Assembly: GCA_000827265.1 (NCBI GenBank)
Contig: KN834881.1
Span: 21,312-85,311, forward strand
Reading direction: 5' to 3'
DNA length: 64,000 nucleotides
Origin: Collybiopsis luxurians FD-317 M1
Taxonomy: Eukaryota > Basidiomycota > Agaricomycetes > Agaricales > Omphalotaceae
Every line of letters begins with the position of its first letter. The first letter of the stretch is position 1. Position numbers and translations under genes: made by a program. The notes below the pieces were generated by a model. That model worked only from the letters and a program-made list of their open reading frames with translations, was not told the origin of the DNA and did no database searches. Below, piece after piece: positions 48,857-60,200 of the stretch.

Positions 48857-49567
48857 TCAAGTGGAAGTCTCAGCCTCACTGGATGAGCAGCTGCAGGCTC
48901 GGACTGTGAACAGCTCAATGTCCCCATTCCCTATCCCATTCCAATTGCTCATGTCCCTATACAGAGAACATGGGGGCAGCTGAGAAGGATATGCCACGCT
49001 CATAATTGTACCCCCATTTCTACCTATGAACCCAAAGACAAAGGCAGATGAGGATACAAAGGCAGATGGGGATACGAAGAAGATGTAGGCACTGCCACTG
49101 CCAAACTCTGTCCCAGAATACCCTGAATTGGCCACTATGCGAATACCAACACTAGTGGTGAGGGAGGTAGTGGTAGCTGTAGCAAGGGACATGTTGGATA
49201 GGAATGTATAGCTCAATGCTCCAGGAGATATATGAGGGACTATCAGTGACACAGTGGGAGTGGCTGTGGTTGTGGTAGCAGGTGCGGTTGTGGTAGTGGT
49301 CATCTTTGAAACAGAACTTCTGTCATTGACAAGTATCCTTGGAGGCATATCCATATCAGCATCCTCCTCTCCCTTGCCTGCATCTTGTTCTCCCTGTACC
49401 ATCCTCCCCATTTGCAAATGCCCATGATGACAACTGATGAACACCCCAGGCAACATATCATCTTTCCCTTCACCCTCATCGCTATTGTTGCAGTTGTTGT
49501 TATTGGGGATTACAGACACAGAGGGTGAGAGATTTGGATTGGGATCATGGAGGATCTCTGGAGGCAT
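48857..49567 (-). CDS. Hypothetical Thr/Ser-rich spacer ORF, 236 aa (counterpart of 7716-8330)
   Basis: Shares with the spacer 1 frame the order MPPRILV, a Thr-rich tract, SLIVPHISPGALSYTFLSNM, TTTSLTTSVGIR, NSGYSG, GTIMSV and MSNWNGI. It stays open despite strong C-to-T change, a mild hint of coding. No domain recognised. The last 16 residues repeat a Ser/Glu tail found elsewhere in the spacers. Confidence 0.3.
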   Translation of the reverse strand: MPPEILHDPNPNLSPSVSVIPNNNNCNNSDEGEGKDDMLPGVFISCHHGHLQMGRMVQGEQDAGKGEEDADMDMPPRILVNDRSSVSKMTTTTTAPATTTTATPTVSLIVPHISPGALSYTFLSNMSLATATTTSLTTSVGIRIVANSGYSGTEFGSGSAYIFFVSPSAFVSSSAFVFGFIGRNGGTIMSVAYPSQLPPCSLYRDMSNWNGIGNGDIELFTVRACSCSSSEAETST

Positions 49568-51480
49568 ATTGTTGCTTTGTCTTCATGCCTGTCATTGGAA
49601 TCAACATCACTTTGAGAGTCAATGGGAGGAAGGAACCTGGTCTGATGCATGGTGGCAAAATTGAATGAGACCACAGTTACTAACAGCAACCATGGGTTTA
49701 GGTTTGATGGAGTGGAGGAGAAAGGATCACAATGTATAACTGAAGTTGCATATCAAAGGTTGAAAGTTTTCCTGCAAATTGTAATAAATATTGGAACAAG
49801 TAAATGAATACAAAATAAACCTTACTTGCTTTGTGAACAAAAATTCTGAAGAAATGAGGAACATGTGTGTTCAGAGGTACTGCATCTGTACAAGACAATT
49901 CAGCTACCAATTCCGGAGCTGTTCTGGTCTTGTTAGAGAAAATGACCAGTGTTGATGGTGTGGATGAACAAGTGTGTGTTTGGAGGAGTTTGGGAATAGA
50001 ATATATGTTTTGAAATTGTCATGGAATTGGTATTTATCAGCCAACCAAAACTAACAAACATATCAATGCCCTACCATTCAATACAAGGAATGATCCCTTC
50101 CCATTGCTGTATTAAGACTAGCTCTTTCCCATTAAACTTTTATCTGTCCTCATCGCCATCGATTGACTGATCATTTTTCCACATCCAAATCTGTCCTGAG
50201 CGTCTATTCGACTTTTCTGAGGATAAGGAAATTGCTGGGGCAGGGTACTATTACTATCAGCATGAGTACTTCTCAGGCATCATTGCTGCAAGAACCTTGT
50301 TGGAATCGGCACTTAGGCCATATGTGTCACAGTTACAGTCATGTGTTCACATGGTGGCCTGCAGGTTTATGGTCCATGGATGCAATTCTTTGGGTATGAA
50401 CTTCTCCTTTGTTTCTGTGCAGGTATCGACACATAGTTGTTTCATATATATATTTTATCCACTTTCTCCTTTACTTTCTCCCAGCTATTTACTATATATA
50501 TTTCTTGTAGTTTACCTCAACCCTCAGAATCTCTTTGTTGTTCTGAGGGTACATATCCATATCCTTCTTTCGCTCCCTTTCCTCATACTCATTATCTATA
50601 GATTGTGTGTACTTACTTAGGATATAGATCTTACAAACCTGTCTCTCAGAAGGTTGCTACACTGAGCAATCCACTGTCAGTTATGCAGTCAGTTGATGCT
50701 GTATGCTCTGGCTAAGCAAGATCCTTCCACAGACAGACAAATTTGGAGATTTGTCCAACCCCAAGGGATCTACAGGCACATGCCAGTATAGATCTCTGCA
50801 TGTTGCTCATGAGGTGTTACACCAATGAGTAAACAAAAGGTGCAGCAAAATGAGGCATCTAAGAAGCCTTTCATTGACCCAGTGTCGGTCTGTTGGAGCA
50901 GGTACATAATACAGCTTGATCTCAAACTTGCAGCACATACAATAGCAACCCTTGACTATTAACATCCTGGCCACTTCTGATGTCAAAGAGCAACCAGTAG
51001 GCCTTGTACAATAACTCAAAGCCCAGGGAAACTCATGAAAGTAATTGATAACAACACATGTTGCTGTTAATTCATATGCGAGTTTGGCTTGCCCTACATC
51101 TCCAAAACTAAATGGCTGCAACTGGAGTGACCACCTTTAATGTAAGATATACAGCAAGTTAGTGTTTTGTTCAAAAATTTCAGTATCTTGACAAAGCAAA
51201 TAGAAGACTTTACCCTCAAGAAGAGTACAAAACATATGAGAATGGCAGACTCAAGCCTCAGAGAGATTGATCATTGAATGTGATCACTATGGAAGCATAT
51301 ACCAACTGGGCAGAAATTTTAAGCTACCTTTTCTTGTGACTAGCCTGTGGGATGTTAAGCACCACAGAAAGTGACCGCTTCATCTACTGTTTTGTAAGAT
51401 TAATAAAATCTTGTCAACTTTAGATTCAAAATCTCTGCTATGCAATTGTTACATTGGTGAGTAGGACACTCAAAATTATC

Positions 51481-52837
51481 TTATTCATGCACATTAGTTC
51501 AAACAACCCTTACCTCAAGAATGACTATAGAGCAACAATTTCCAAAGTGACACACTTGGTGTTAGCAGCCAACTGCGAAATTGGTACATTTCCAGTACAG
51601 CCTGACCAAAGCTGGAGTCAATTTAACCTATCAAGGTGTCAAGGACTGAAACCATGCTGAATGAGTGAAACCACATCAGAAAAAATAGTCTGGGCCTCAG
51701 GTTACCTAGGAGGCAACCTGAAGCAACCTGAGGGACCTGGATGACCTAGGTGACCTATGCAACCTGGGTGAACCTCAGGTATCCTAGGAAAAGCCAATAG
51801 CCTGGGCAAACCTCAGGTATCCCAAGGATACCTGAGGAGTGATGCTGTAAATATTACCAAATAAGGCAAAATTAAATTGAATATATATACCTATGCTTTA
51901 ATCTATCCTAAATGCATGACAAGGACACCTTCTTAGTTGTAGATAACTCATAGAAACTGAAATTTGACATAAGTCACATAATGCAACTCCGTGAGCTGTC
52001 TACAATCAAAATAATTTTCATATGGTCAAAACAAGTATATCATAACTATACCATACTATATACACACTATATATGTATAAGCTATTTACTGTACTGAAAT
52101 ACTGTACTTGAGTATATTAGGTTAATACTAGTATGCTGTAATACATTATAAAGTATAATACCTGAGGAATGTGTACACCATATATACTATACATAAAATA
52201 TGTACAACTACTACTATTATACAAGTACAATAGCTCACTACATACAGTGGAATAGAGCACAAACAGTAATACATAAAGATATATCATTTTTACTTATTAA
52301 TCCTTTATCCAACCTGGGGTAACCTCAGGTAACCTGAGCCAACCTGAGCCAACCTGGGGCAACCTGGGGCAACCTAGGACAACCTAGGGCACCCTAGGAT
52401 ATAGGGGTTGGACTGTGGAAACCTAGGTAGCCTGAGTACTTGAAGTGTCCTATGCTTCTTAGATTTCTTGAGATTGTTATAATTTAACCCCAAGCTCAAG
52501 CTATTTTTCCTGATGCAGGTCATTTTACATAAATATATTATATTCTTCAAGCTACATCCAGTGGTGCTTAGCTACTGCAAAGTGGTAAACAGGTTGTATA
52601 GGTAGTCAAGAGAAAGAAGAAAGGAAATATCACAAGATCATAGAGAAATGCAGAACAGCAAATTTGATTTCAGATTCATATGGCAAGCTACAGCAGGAAA
52701 GAAGACAAATGAATAATGAAAAAAGAAACAAAGGAAAAAAGGGAGAATAGCACATTTGAATGATTTGCTAAATAAGGAAGTCAGCAGTGCATTATGAAAA
52801 TTGAGAGAAGAACTTACATTGGGCATTATGCAGAAAT
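51481..52837. other. 3' flank of NLR-D, interrupted by a TIR element
   Basis: Matches 10130-10644, split by the element at 51674-52515. Includes the 3' UTR intron-like segment 52817-52768 (GTAAGT, CTGAC, TTTAG). Confidence 0.6.
51674..52515 (+). mobile_element. 842-bp non-autonomous TIR element (CA target duplication)
   Basis: Ends CATCAGAAAAAATAG and, inverted, CATCAGGAAAAATAG. It is flanked by CA on both sides (51672-51673 and 52516-52517). NLR-B and NLR-C flanks show the empty site GAAACCAGTTCATTTT with a single CA. Inside are CCTGAGG/ACCTGGG-rich ends and an AT-rich core matched at 15488-15960 (inverted) and 19863-20210. No coding capacity. Related to 12062-14373 by its termini. Confidence 0.9.
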
Positions 52838-55800
52838 TCAGGTAGAGTTCCAACATTGAGTCCATTGTGTTCCATGAACAAAATTTGACCAGTCCACAGA
52901 CAGAGCACAATCTGGAGCATCAGCTGGGATAGTGAGAACTTGTCGTTTATCCTTAAATCCACCCCTCATATGAGGAGGAAGCCAAAGAATGAGTAGTCCA
53001 GTTGCAGAACAGAGCCAGCCATAGGTATCAATATAACCTGATGAAATACCAGGAGGCAATTGCAAAGCAGGGGCATTATGTAGACTTGATTGGACCTTCC
53101 AAATTCTTACTGTCTTATCCCAAGAGCCAGACACCACATATTGACCATCAGGTGAATATGCCACTGAGCTAACCCAATTAATATGGCCTTTGAGTGGCTC
53201 TCCAACCTGCACACCTGTTTGAGCATTCCAAATTCTTACTGTCTCATCATGAGAGCCAGACACCACATATTGACCATCAGGTGAATATGCCACTGAGGTA
53301 ACAGCACTGGTGTGGCCTTGGAGTGGCTCCCCAACCTGTGCACCTGTTTGAGCATTCCAAAGTCTTACTGTCCAATCACCAGAGCCAGACACCACATATT
53401 GGCCATCAGGTGAATATGCCACTGAGTTAACCCACCAGGTATGCCCTTTGAGTGGCTCTCCAACTTGTGCACCTGTTTGAGCATTCCAAATTCTTATTGT
53501 GAAATCACCAGGGCAAGTATCTCCAGAGCTAGACACCACAAATTGACAATCAGGTGAGTATGCCACTGAGGTAACAGAATCAGTGCGGGTGACAGCACTG
53601 GCATGGCCTTGGAGTGGCTCCCCAACCTGTGCACCTGTTTGAGCATTCCAAATTCTTACTGGCATATCATCAGAGCCAGAAACCATATATTGACCATCAG
53701 ATGAATATGCCACTGACCTAACCCAGTCAGTGCAGCCTTTGAGTGGCTCCCCAATCTGCACACCTGTTTGAGCATTCCAAATTCTTACTGTCCAATCACA
53801 AGAGCCAGACACCACATATTGACCATCAGATGAATATGCCACTGACATTACTGCACCAGTGTGGCCTTTGAGTGGCTCCCCAACCTGCACACCTGTTTGA
53901 GCATTCCAAATTCTTATTGTCTTATCATCAGAGCCAGACACCACATATTGACCATCAGATGAATATGCCACTGACCTCACCCAGTCAGTGTGGCCTTCGA
54001 GTGGCTCCCCAATCTGCACACCTGTTTGAGCATCCCAAATTGTTACTGTCTTATTACAAGAGCCAGATACCACATATTGACCATCAGGAGAATATGCCAC
54101 TGAGGTAACAGAATCAGTGCGGGCTTTGAGTGGCTCCCCAACCTGCACACCTGTTTGAGCATTCCAAATTCTTACTGTTTTATCATCAGAGCCAGACACC
54201 ACATATTGACCATCAGGTGAATATGCCACTGAGTTAACCATCCCAGTGTGGCCTGTGAGTGGCTCCCCAACCTGCACACCTGTTTGAACATTCCAAATTC
54301 TTACTGTGGCATCATTTGAGCCAGACCCCACATATTGCCCAACAGGTGAATATGCCACTGATAAAACATAATGAGTGTGGCCTTTGAGTGGCTCTCCAAC
54401 CTGTGCACCTGTTTGAGCATTCCAAATTCTTACTGTACCATCATCAGAGCCAGACACCACATATTGACCATCAGGTGAATATGCCACTGACCCAACTGCA
54501 TCAGTGTGGCCTTGGAGTGACTCCCTCTGCACACCTGTTTGAGTATTCCAAATTCTTGCTGTCTTATCATCAGACCCAGACACCACATACTGACCATCAG
54601 GTGAATATGCCACTGACATTACTGCACGAGTGTGGCCTTTGAGTGGCTCCCCAATCTGCACACCTGTTGGAACATTCCAAATTCTTACTGTCTCATCATG
54701 AGAGCCAGACACCACATATTGACCATCAGGTGAACACGCCACTGTGGTAACAGCACTAGTGTGGCCTTTGAGTGGTTTCCCAACTGGCACACCTGTTTGA
54801 CCATTCCAAATCCTCACTGTCCTATCTGTAGAGCCAGACACTATATATTGACCATCTGGTGAATATGCCACTGATGTAACCCCATCAGAATGGCCTTTGA
54901 GTGGCTCTCCAACCTGAACACCTGTTTGAGCATTCCAAATTTGTACTGTCTTATCCCAAGAGCCAGAGGCCACATATAGACCATTAGGTGAATATGCTAC
55001 AGAACCCACTGCACCTGTTGTGTGCATCATATGCAATATTTTTTCCCATCTTACAGCATGTCTACCTCTGGTTATTTTTATAACTTGACTCAGGTAGGTA
55101 ATCATGTTTTCCCTCAGCAATGATTCTGAAGGCAAAAGTGCACATCCTGATATATACAGATGTGGAGTACTCTCATGTAATGCAATGGAAAATGCATTTG
55201 TAAACTTCTCCAACTCCTGCATTCTTGTCAGAACATTTGTGTCCTAGTCTGGGTATTAGTCACTACTCACTCATTTATTATTGAGACATTTACCTTAATC
55301 CTTTGTGCCCATTCTCTGATAACTCTTGCACTGAGTATTATCCTATTAACCTTCCCCATTAAACTCATGCATTCTATCCAGAATATCATTTGACAACTAC
55401 TTGCAAAATCTTCTACTCCTTTAACAATCAATTCAGCTACTTTAGCATTCTCCACATGATTTGTCCACCATTGTGCACTGTACTTTAATTGAGATGAGAT
55501 ACATTGATCAATCCTTTTTCCCAAATCTTTCATCTCCCGATTTGGAATTGAGCAAGTTTCCAAATTACAGATGTTGAATTTTGGTTCTGTCATAAGTACT
55601 TTCAAACAGATCCTGGACAAACTCTGGTGTTGGGAGGTTCTTTCAATTTTGAGCTCTGATGGACATTGTTCAGAGCTTAAAAATTCTGCCAAAGACAGAT
55701 GGTAATAGACCTTTCCATTGTTCACATATAAAACTGCTTTCAAAATATCAATAACTTTCCTCACTACCGAAGAAGTCAAATTTGACCCCAGCCCAAGCAT

Positions 55801-57072
55801 GGTAGCTAGCGTATCTATTGTTAAAGGCTCAAATGCTGTAATGATCAAGCCTACAATTGATTGGTATTGTTGCTGGCCTTGTTTATTAGTGATATATTGC
55901 TTTAAAACCTCCCTATACAGGTCATACAATGCAGTGTGTGGATGCACCACTTCACTGTCATGGCCCTTTGACTGTAACACAATTTGGACATTGGTTGCCA
56001 TGTCAAACCCCGATTCTATGAATTCCACTGCAGTATTGGCCCAAATAAAAAGACCATCCGCTTTAGATACTAGATTAGATATGTCACTTGTGGAAAATTC
56101 ATCATAGAAATCTGCCAATCTTTTCTTAAAGAATATCTCAATATCTTGTTGGGCAGTATATTCTATAGTCAAGTCAAATGACTGAACATGATTCTTGTTC
56201 ATCATTGCTTTTTGGATTTCACTGTTGGGGCGGCTTGTTACTATTACTCGAATCCATTGCATTTGATTCAAATGACTTTGCAACTGGTCAAGCAAAATGG
56301 CACGCTCCATAGGTTTTCCCCACTCATCTAGCCCATCAATAATTATAACAGTGGGGTTTGATCCACTGATGGTGTACAATGGTCCACAGACAATAGACAA
56401 CTGTTCCTTCAGGGGGACACTCTGCAAATGTAGGGAACTGTCCTGCTCAAGTACACCCAGTATAGCTTGAGCATATTCTGGCTGGGACTTTGCTAGATAG
56501 TAGCCAATGGTTGGCACCAAAATAGAGGTATCACTTGTGCCTTGACCTTTTACACAATGAAAGGTCAGTGCCAAGGAAACTTTATTTTTCAGTTTCCTGA
56601 GTTTTTCAGCAAGTGTGACTGCTATTGCACTCTTGCCACTTCCAGCTAACCCATGGACCCACGCCATACGGCTGTCTGGCTTGAGAACCCATTCGCAGAG
56701 CTCATTGAGAACTGTAATCCGGGTTCCCTCCATACAGTTAACTTGTTTTTTGACAGGATTGATGATCGGGTTGAGCTTTTCTTTAAGATCTTTAAGAAGA
56801 TCAATCTTATCTTTTCCTATTTCCACAGAATCGTCATGTTGTTACTTTAGAAATTGGGATTTGCCTTACCATAATGATGATGAATCTCATTAGCAGCGTT
56901 GAACTGCGATCCTTGTATTACAAAGTCGGATGCATCAGATAGGATAGATCCTGGAGGCGCAACAGGTCTTTGCCCTGCAATCCAGAGTCAGAAGTACAGA
57001 ATTGATAGTTTGATACAAAATCAGCAACTTGCCATGAGCATCCCTTTCGAGCGCGCGATTCGTTTCCGACAT
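52838..57072 (-). CDS. NLR-D: intact NACHT-WD40 NLR-type STAND protein (1348 aa)
   Basis: Likely intracellular receptor of the fungal NLR type, of the family used in non-self recognition. Exons 57072-57033, 56974-56870, 56816-55294 and 55216-52838 join in frame. Intron 1 (58 nt) has a GC donor (CATG|GCAAGT), and introns 2 and 3 start GTAAG and GTAAAT. The N-terminus is about 48 residues, with FVIQGSQFNAANE ending HHHYG and no known effector domain. NACHT has GLAGSGKS at about residues 104-111, VIIIDGLDEWG and VTSRPNSEI. A helical region and then 15 WD repeats of 43 residues follow, and the tail ends DWSNFVHGTQW. Repeats 11 and 12 carry small in-frame insertions. No stops were found, so this is the reference copy. 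Confidence 0.92.
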
Positions 57073-57200
57073 GATCAGTGGTAGATGATGGTCGTTGATA
57101 AGAAGCGAACAAGACATGTGCTTGAACACTGTGACTCGTGAGAATAGAGGCAGCTATTTGAGCGTATTTACACCGCGTCACTAACTCCGAATAGCACGTG
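57073..57200 (-). promoter_or_regulatory. Conserved upstream block of NLR-D (promoter / 5' UTR)
   Basis: Closely matches 3921-4040 in front of NLR-A, continuing past the coding start to AATAGCACGTGCC. It contains GTATTTACAC and CACGTG. The likely promoter or 5' UTR role is inferred from position and conservation only. Confidence 0.4.
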
Positions 57201-60200
57201 CCTACGCCTAATTAATGCTCAATCCTCCTTCCTCACGCTCACCCCTACGAGTCCTCTTCTCGACTTTAAGTTGCCATTCTAGCTATCTATTGTGCCGAAC
57301 GTCATCATGCAACTCCCTACCAGTACAATCTTGGTTGAAAGTCTTGTTCTGGAACGCTTCATTTGCGTGATAACCACATGTACGCATATGTTTTGACAAT
57401 TTTTTGAACACATTACTAGTTAGGAAAACAGCGAGGGACACGAAGTACCTACAGGTTTTTGCTGAACCATTTTTCAATATATACCATTTTCACTTTTTAT
57501 TCTTTAGAATTCGGAAAAAGAAATGAACAATGTCAGTCAGTCAGTGTCGGATGTCCAGAGTGGTGAAGTGGAGCAAAAGAGGTGTGCAGTTTGCCGGTAG
57601 AGGAGTCAGCATCAAGTCAAGAATTGATTAGGTCGGCGACAGGGGAGTTACCTACACGCCTACAGCTCGCCCATCTTTGTATTCGTACTCTCAGCAAGAA
57701 TAAATGGGTCATGGGAAAAAGAGAGGGTTTCGTATTGCTAAAGTCAAATCTTGTGAAAAAATCCGGACACGGTGGGAATTGCATCGATAGTTACGCCAAA
57801 TGATTTGTTTGCGTTGACTTGCTGCAACAGAATTAGGAAGTGAGCGGCAGACTCACTTGAATGACTTGTAACTTCGGCTGGAATCGACGCGATCTATCAT
57901 ACAAGACTCTGATGATGATTTCTAACTACTCTCCCTAATATCCTTCCGTTCATGCGTGTCGCTGGATCCATATCGACATGCTTCCTAGTGAATATTGGAG
58001 GAGAAGAGTCCAGTGTGCGAATGGAAACACTGATTTTGCGCTGCGTGTTTGGTGGCACGCATATGCGAGTGGTGGTAGAAGAAGAGCGAAGGGAGAACGC
58101 TCGGGACAAAGTATCCGAGTGAGCAGCTGAACAACCGTCCTACTACTACATTCGAATCTGGATATGGGACCTGTCGTATTGACGAATCGCCGGGAGCAGT
58201 GTGCAGTGAAGAAATAAGCAGTGGCTATAATGGAACTCTCGAGTGGAAAGATTCTCTAGCAAAATGTTCAATCATTTTTATTTTTCGATGAGACGAATGG
58301 CTCTTCCGCAAGATTTTATACTTGAAGAATTGATTTCTGGAGAATAGAGTCAAATTGCAAAAGCAAGAACGCGGTTCCAGATAATATACTAGCTCTAAAA
58401 CTCTTCAAATTTCGAGTAAAACTGGATGAAAATGGAGAGGAATGGGCGCCTATATTTTGCCGCAACATCGGGCCGGGTCGGAATAACTACTTGCCCTTTC
58501 CGCTCACCACCGACAGCAAAACGCTTTTGCCATGCTGCGACTTTTAAGATTCCGACCTGCTATACGCCGCAAAGTCATTTAGTTCACTTGCTTCGCATCT
58601 ACTAGCTCCAAGCCCCAAGTTGAAACTGCCCAAAAGAAGGTTACGGAAGTCCCCTCGAGCAAGCCTTGGTCGACGAGCAAAGCTCTTCATTGGTTTATTC
58701 TCTATGGACCCTTTCCCAATGCCATCGATCTCTCCTCTTCTCCAACGCGTACTACAATAACCTTACGCTCGCCTGATGGTCCTCAAACTGCGAGCCCCCA
58801 ATACTAGGAGCAACAAAGCGGTAACTTATACGTTATAAACACTAATATCATTTTATATGGAGAAAATATTCTCAGACGCCGGAGAGGATGAGGAACGGGC
58901 ATAATGTATGTTCAAATTGAGTTCGTCTGGCCTCCTCGTTATGGTGATCTCCATCTCTCCACTATGTAGATTTTTCGAGTATTTCCTGCATTCGACTGGA
59001 CAAATATTCATAGATTCAACCCATAATTCTCATTCCTGATCAAAGCTCGAGATTCCATTCACCCTGCCCGTCGAGGCTGAGCCTCTTTTGCTTCTCACCG
59101 TCCAATATGCATTTACGCATAATAGCGTCCCTAAAAAGAGAGTACACGGGCTTTCATGAATGTGCTACCGACTTCTGAATATCAGGACTTGACGGAGACG
59201 AGCAGAGAACAATATAACGTTAGCTTTGGGGGTTGGGATTCGAGGTAAGCTTGACACTCTTTTCACCAGTTCTATCCTCAATCCCATCTCAAACGCGCAG
59301 ACTACAGGGTGGCTTGCACCCAGTTTGCACCGCTCTTTCCGTTGCCTATTTCCATCAGAATTCCGACATACGACGTCCCAAGGAAACTCGATTCAAATCC
59401 CTGCCAATCATTCAGGGCGCCGCCATTGACAGACCGCAGAGATAGCCCAAGACTCGGAGCAGTCGTTTCAGCTTGCGGCTGCATATCCGATCGCAAACGA
59501 AGGGTTGCTCGCGATTAGAGTGTAGGAAGTGGATTTGAACGCTAGAGAAGATGATTTGAAGGGCTGGACATACAGGTATGCTCGCTTTGCTCTCATTCGG
59601 TTTCTTTTTCAAGCTAATCCCGTCATTTCTGCCTACAGTTTCTATATATTCTTCTACATACGGATGTCAATCTATACCGTAATTTTAGTCTCATTTCCGC
59701 TCCGTCTTCGTTCGACAGTGATATTTCGAACATGACTGTCATAACTGCTGTATTCGGCAACCCCTAGTAGAGAAATAGCAGATGGCGGGCAGCCAGCTCG
59801 CAGATACTGAAGGGGAGCTTCCAGAGATGGAAGATCTGCGCCTTTGTATTTGAGGAGCATGAGGGGAAGCCCATACTCCCAGAGTACGGCCAGGGGGTGA
59901 TATGTGGTAGGCATTCCCAGGGGCTGAATGAGTCTGCGGCGTTAGTCCGCCGGTGTCTGGGAAGGGATATGGGTATGGTCTAGCAAGAGGATGATGAGTC
60001 GGAGAGGGATAACGATGGAACGAGTTCTGCCCCAGTCATGGGGAGAGCGGATAATGCTCCAGCGATCGATTGCTTGTACGCCCTGTCAGCGTATACAGAG
60101 TGTGTATTCTGCTCGCCCCTACCCGTACATAGATTCATTCGACGAACGACGAAGGAGAGGCGTTCGATTCTTCTCTGGCCCTGGGATCAAGCTGACGTCT

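Larger units (their letters stand above)
45191..51480. other. Spacer 2, right part, CpG-depleted
   Basis: Aligns with spacers 1 and 3, for example 45360-45660 with 5590-5880 and 58720-58990, 47690-48400 with 5930-6590, and 48850-49560 with 7050-8240. At aligned sites CG is mostly TG or CA. It carries the 2.0-kb foldback element at 45680-47680. Near 50290-50650 it has sequence absent from the matching place in spacers 1 and 3, either inserted here or lost there. Confidence 0.7.

Noticed and set aside
53872..54642. Plus-strand frames such as MAPQPAHLFEHSKFLL in the WD regions
   Set aside because: Antisense shadows of the WD repeats. They recur once per repeat and in all copies.
52950..55030. 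CRISPR-like regular repeats
   Set aside because: The 129-bp period is the WD40 coding unit (43 codons), and the variation between units is codon-like, not spacer-like.
55217..55293. NACHT and WD40 as separate genes
   Set aside because: In every copy a short phase-0 intron with a CTGAC or CAGAC branch-like motif joins the two open frames, so one gene is simpler.
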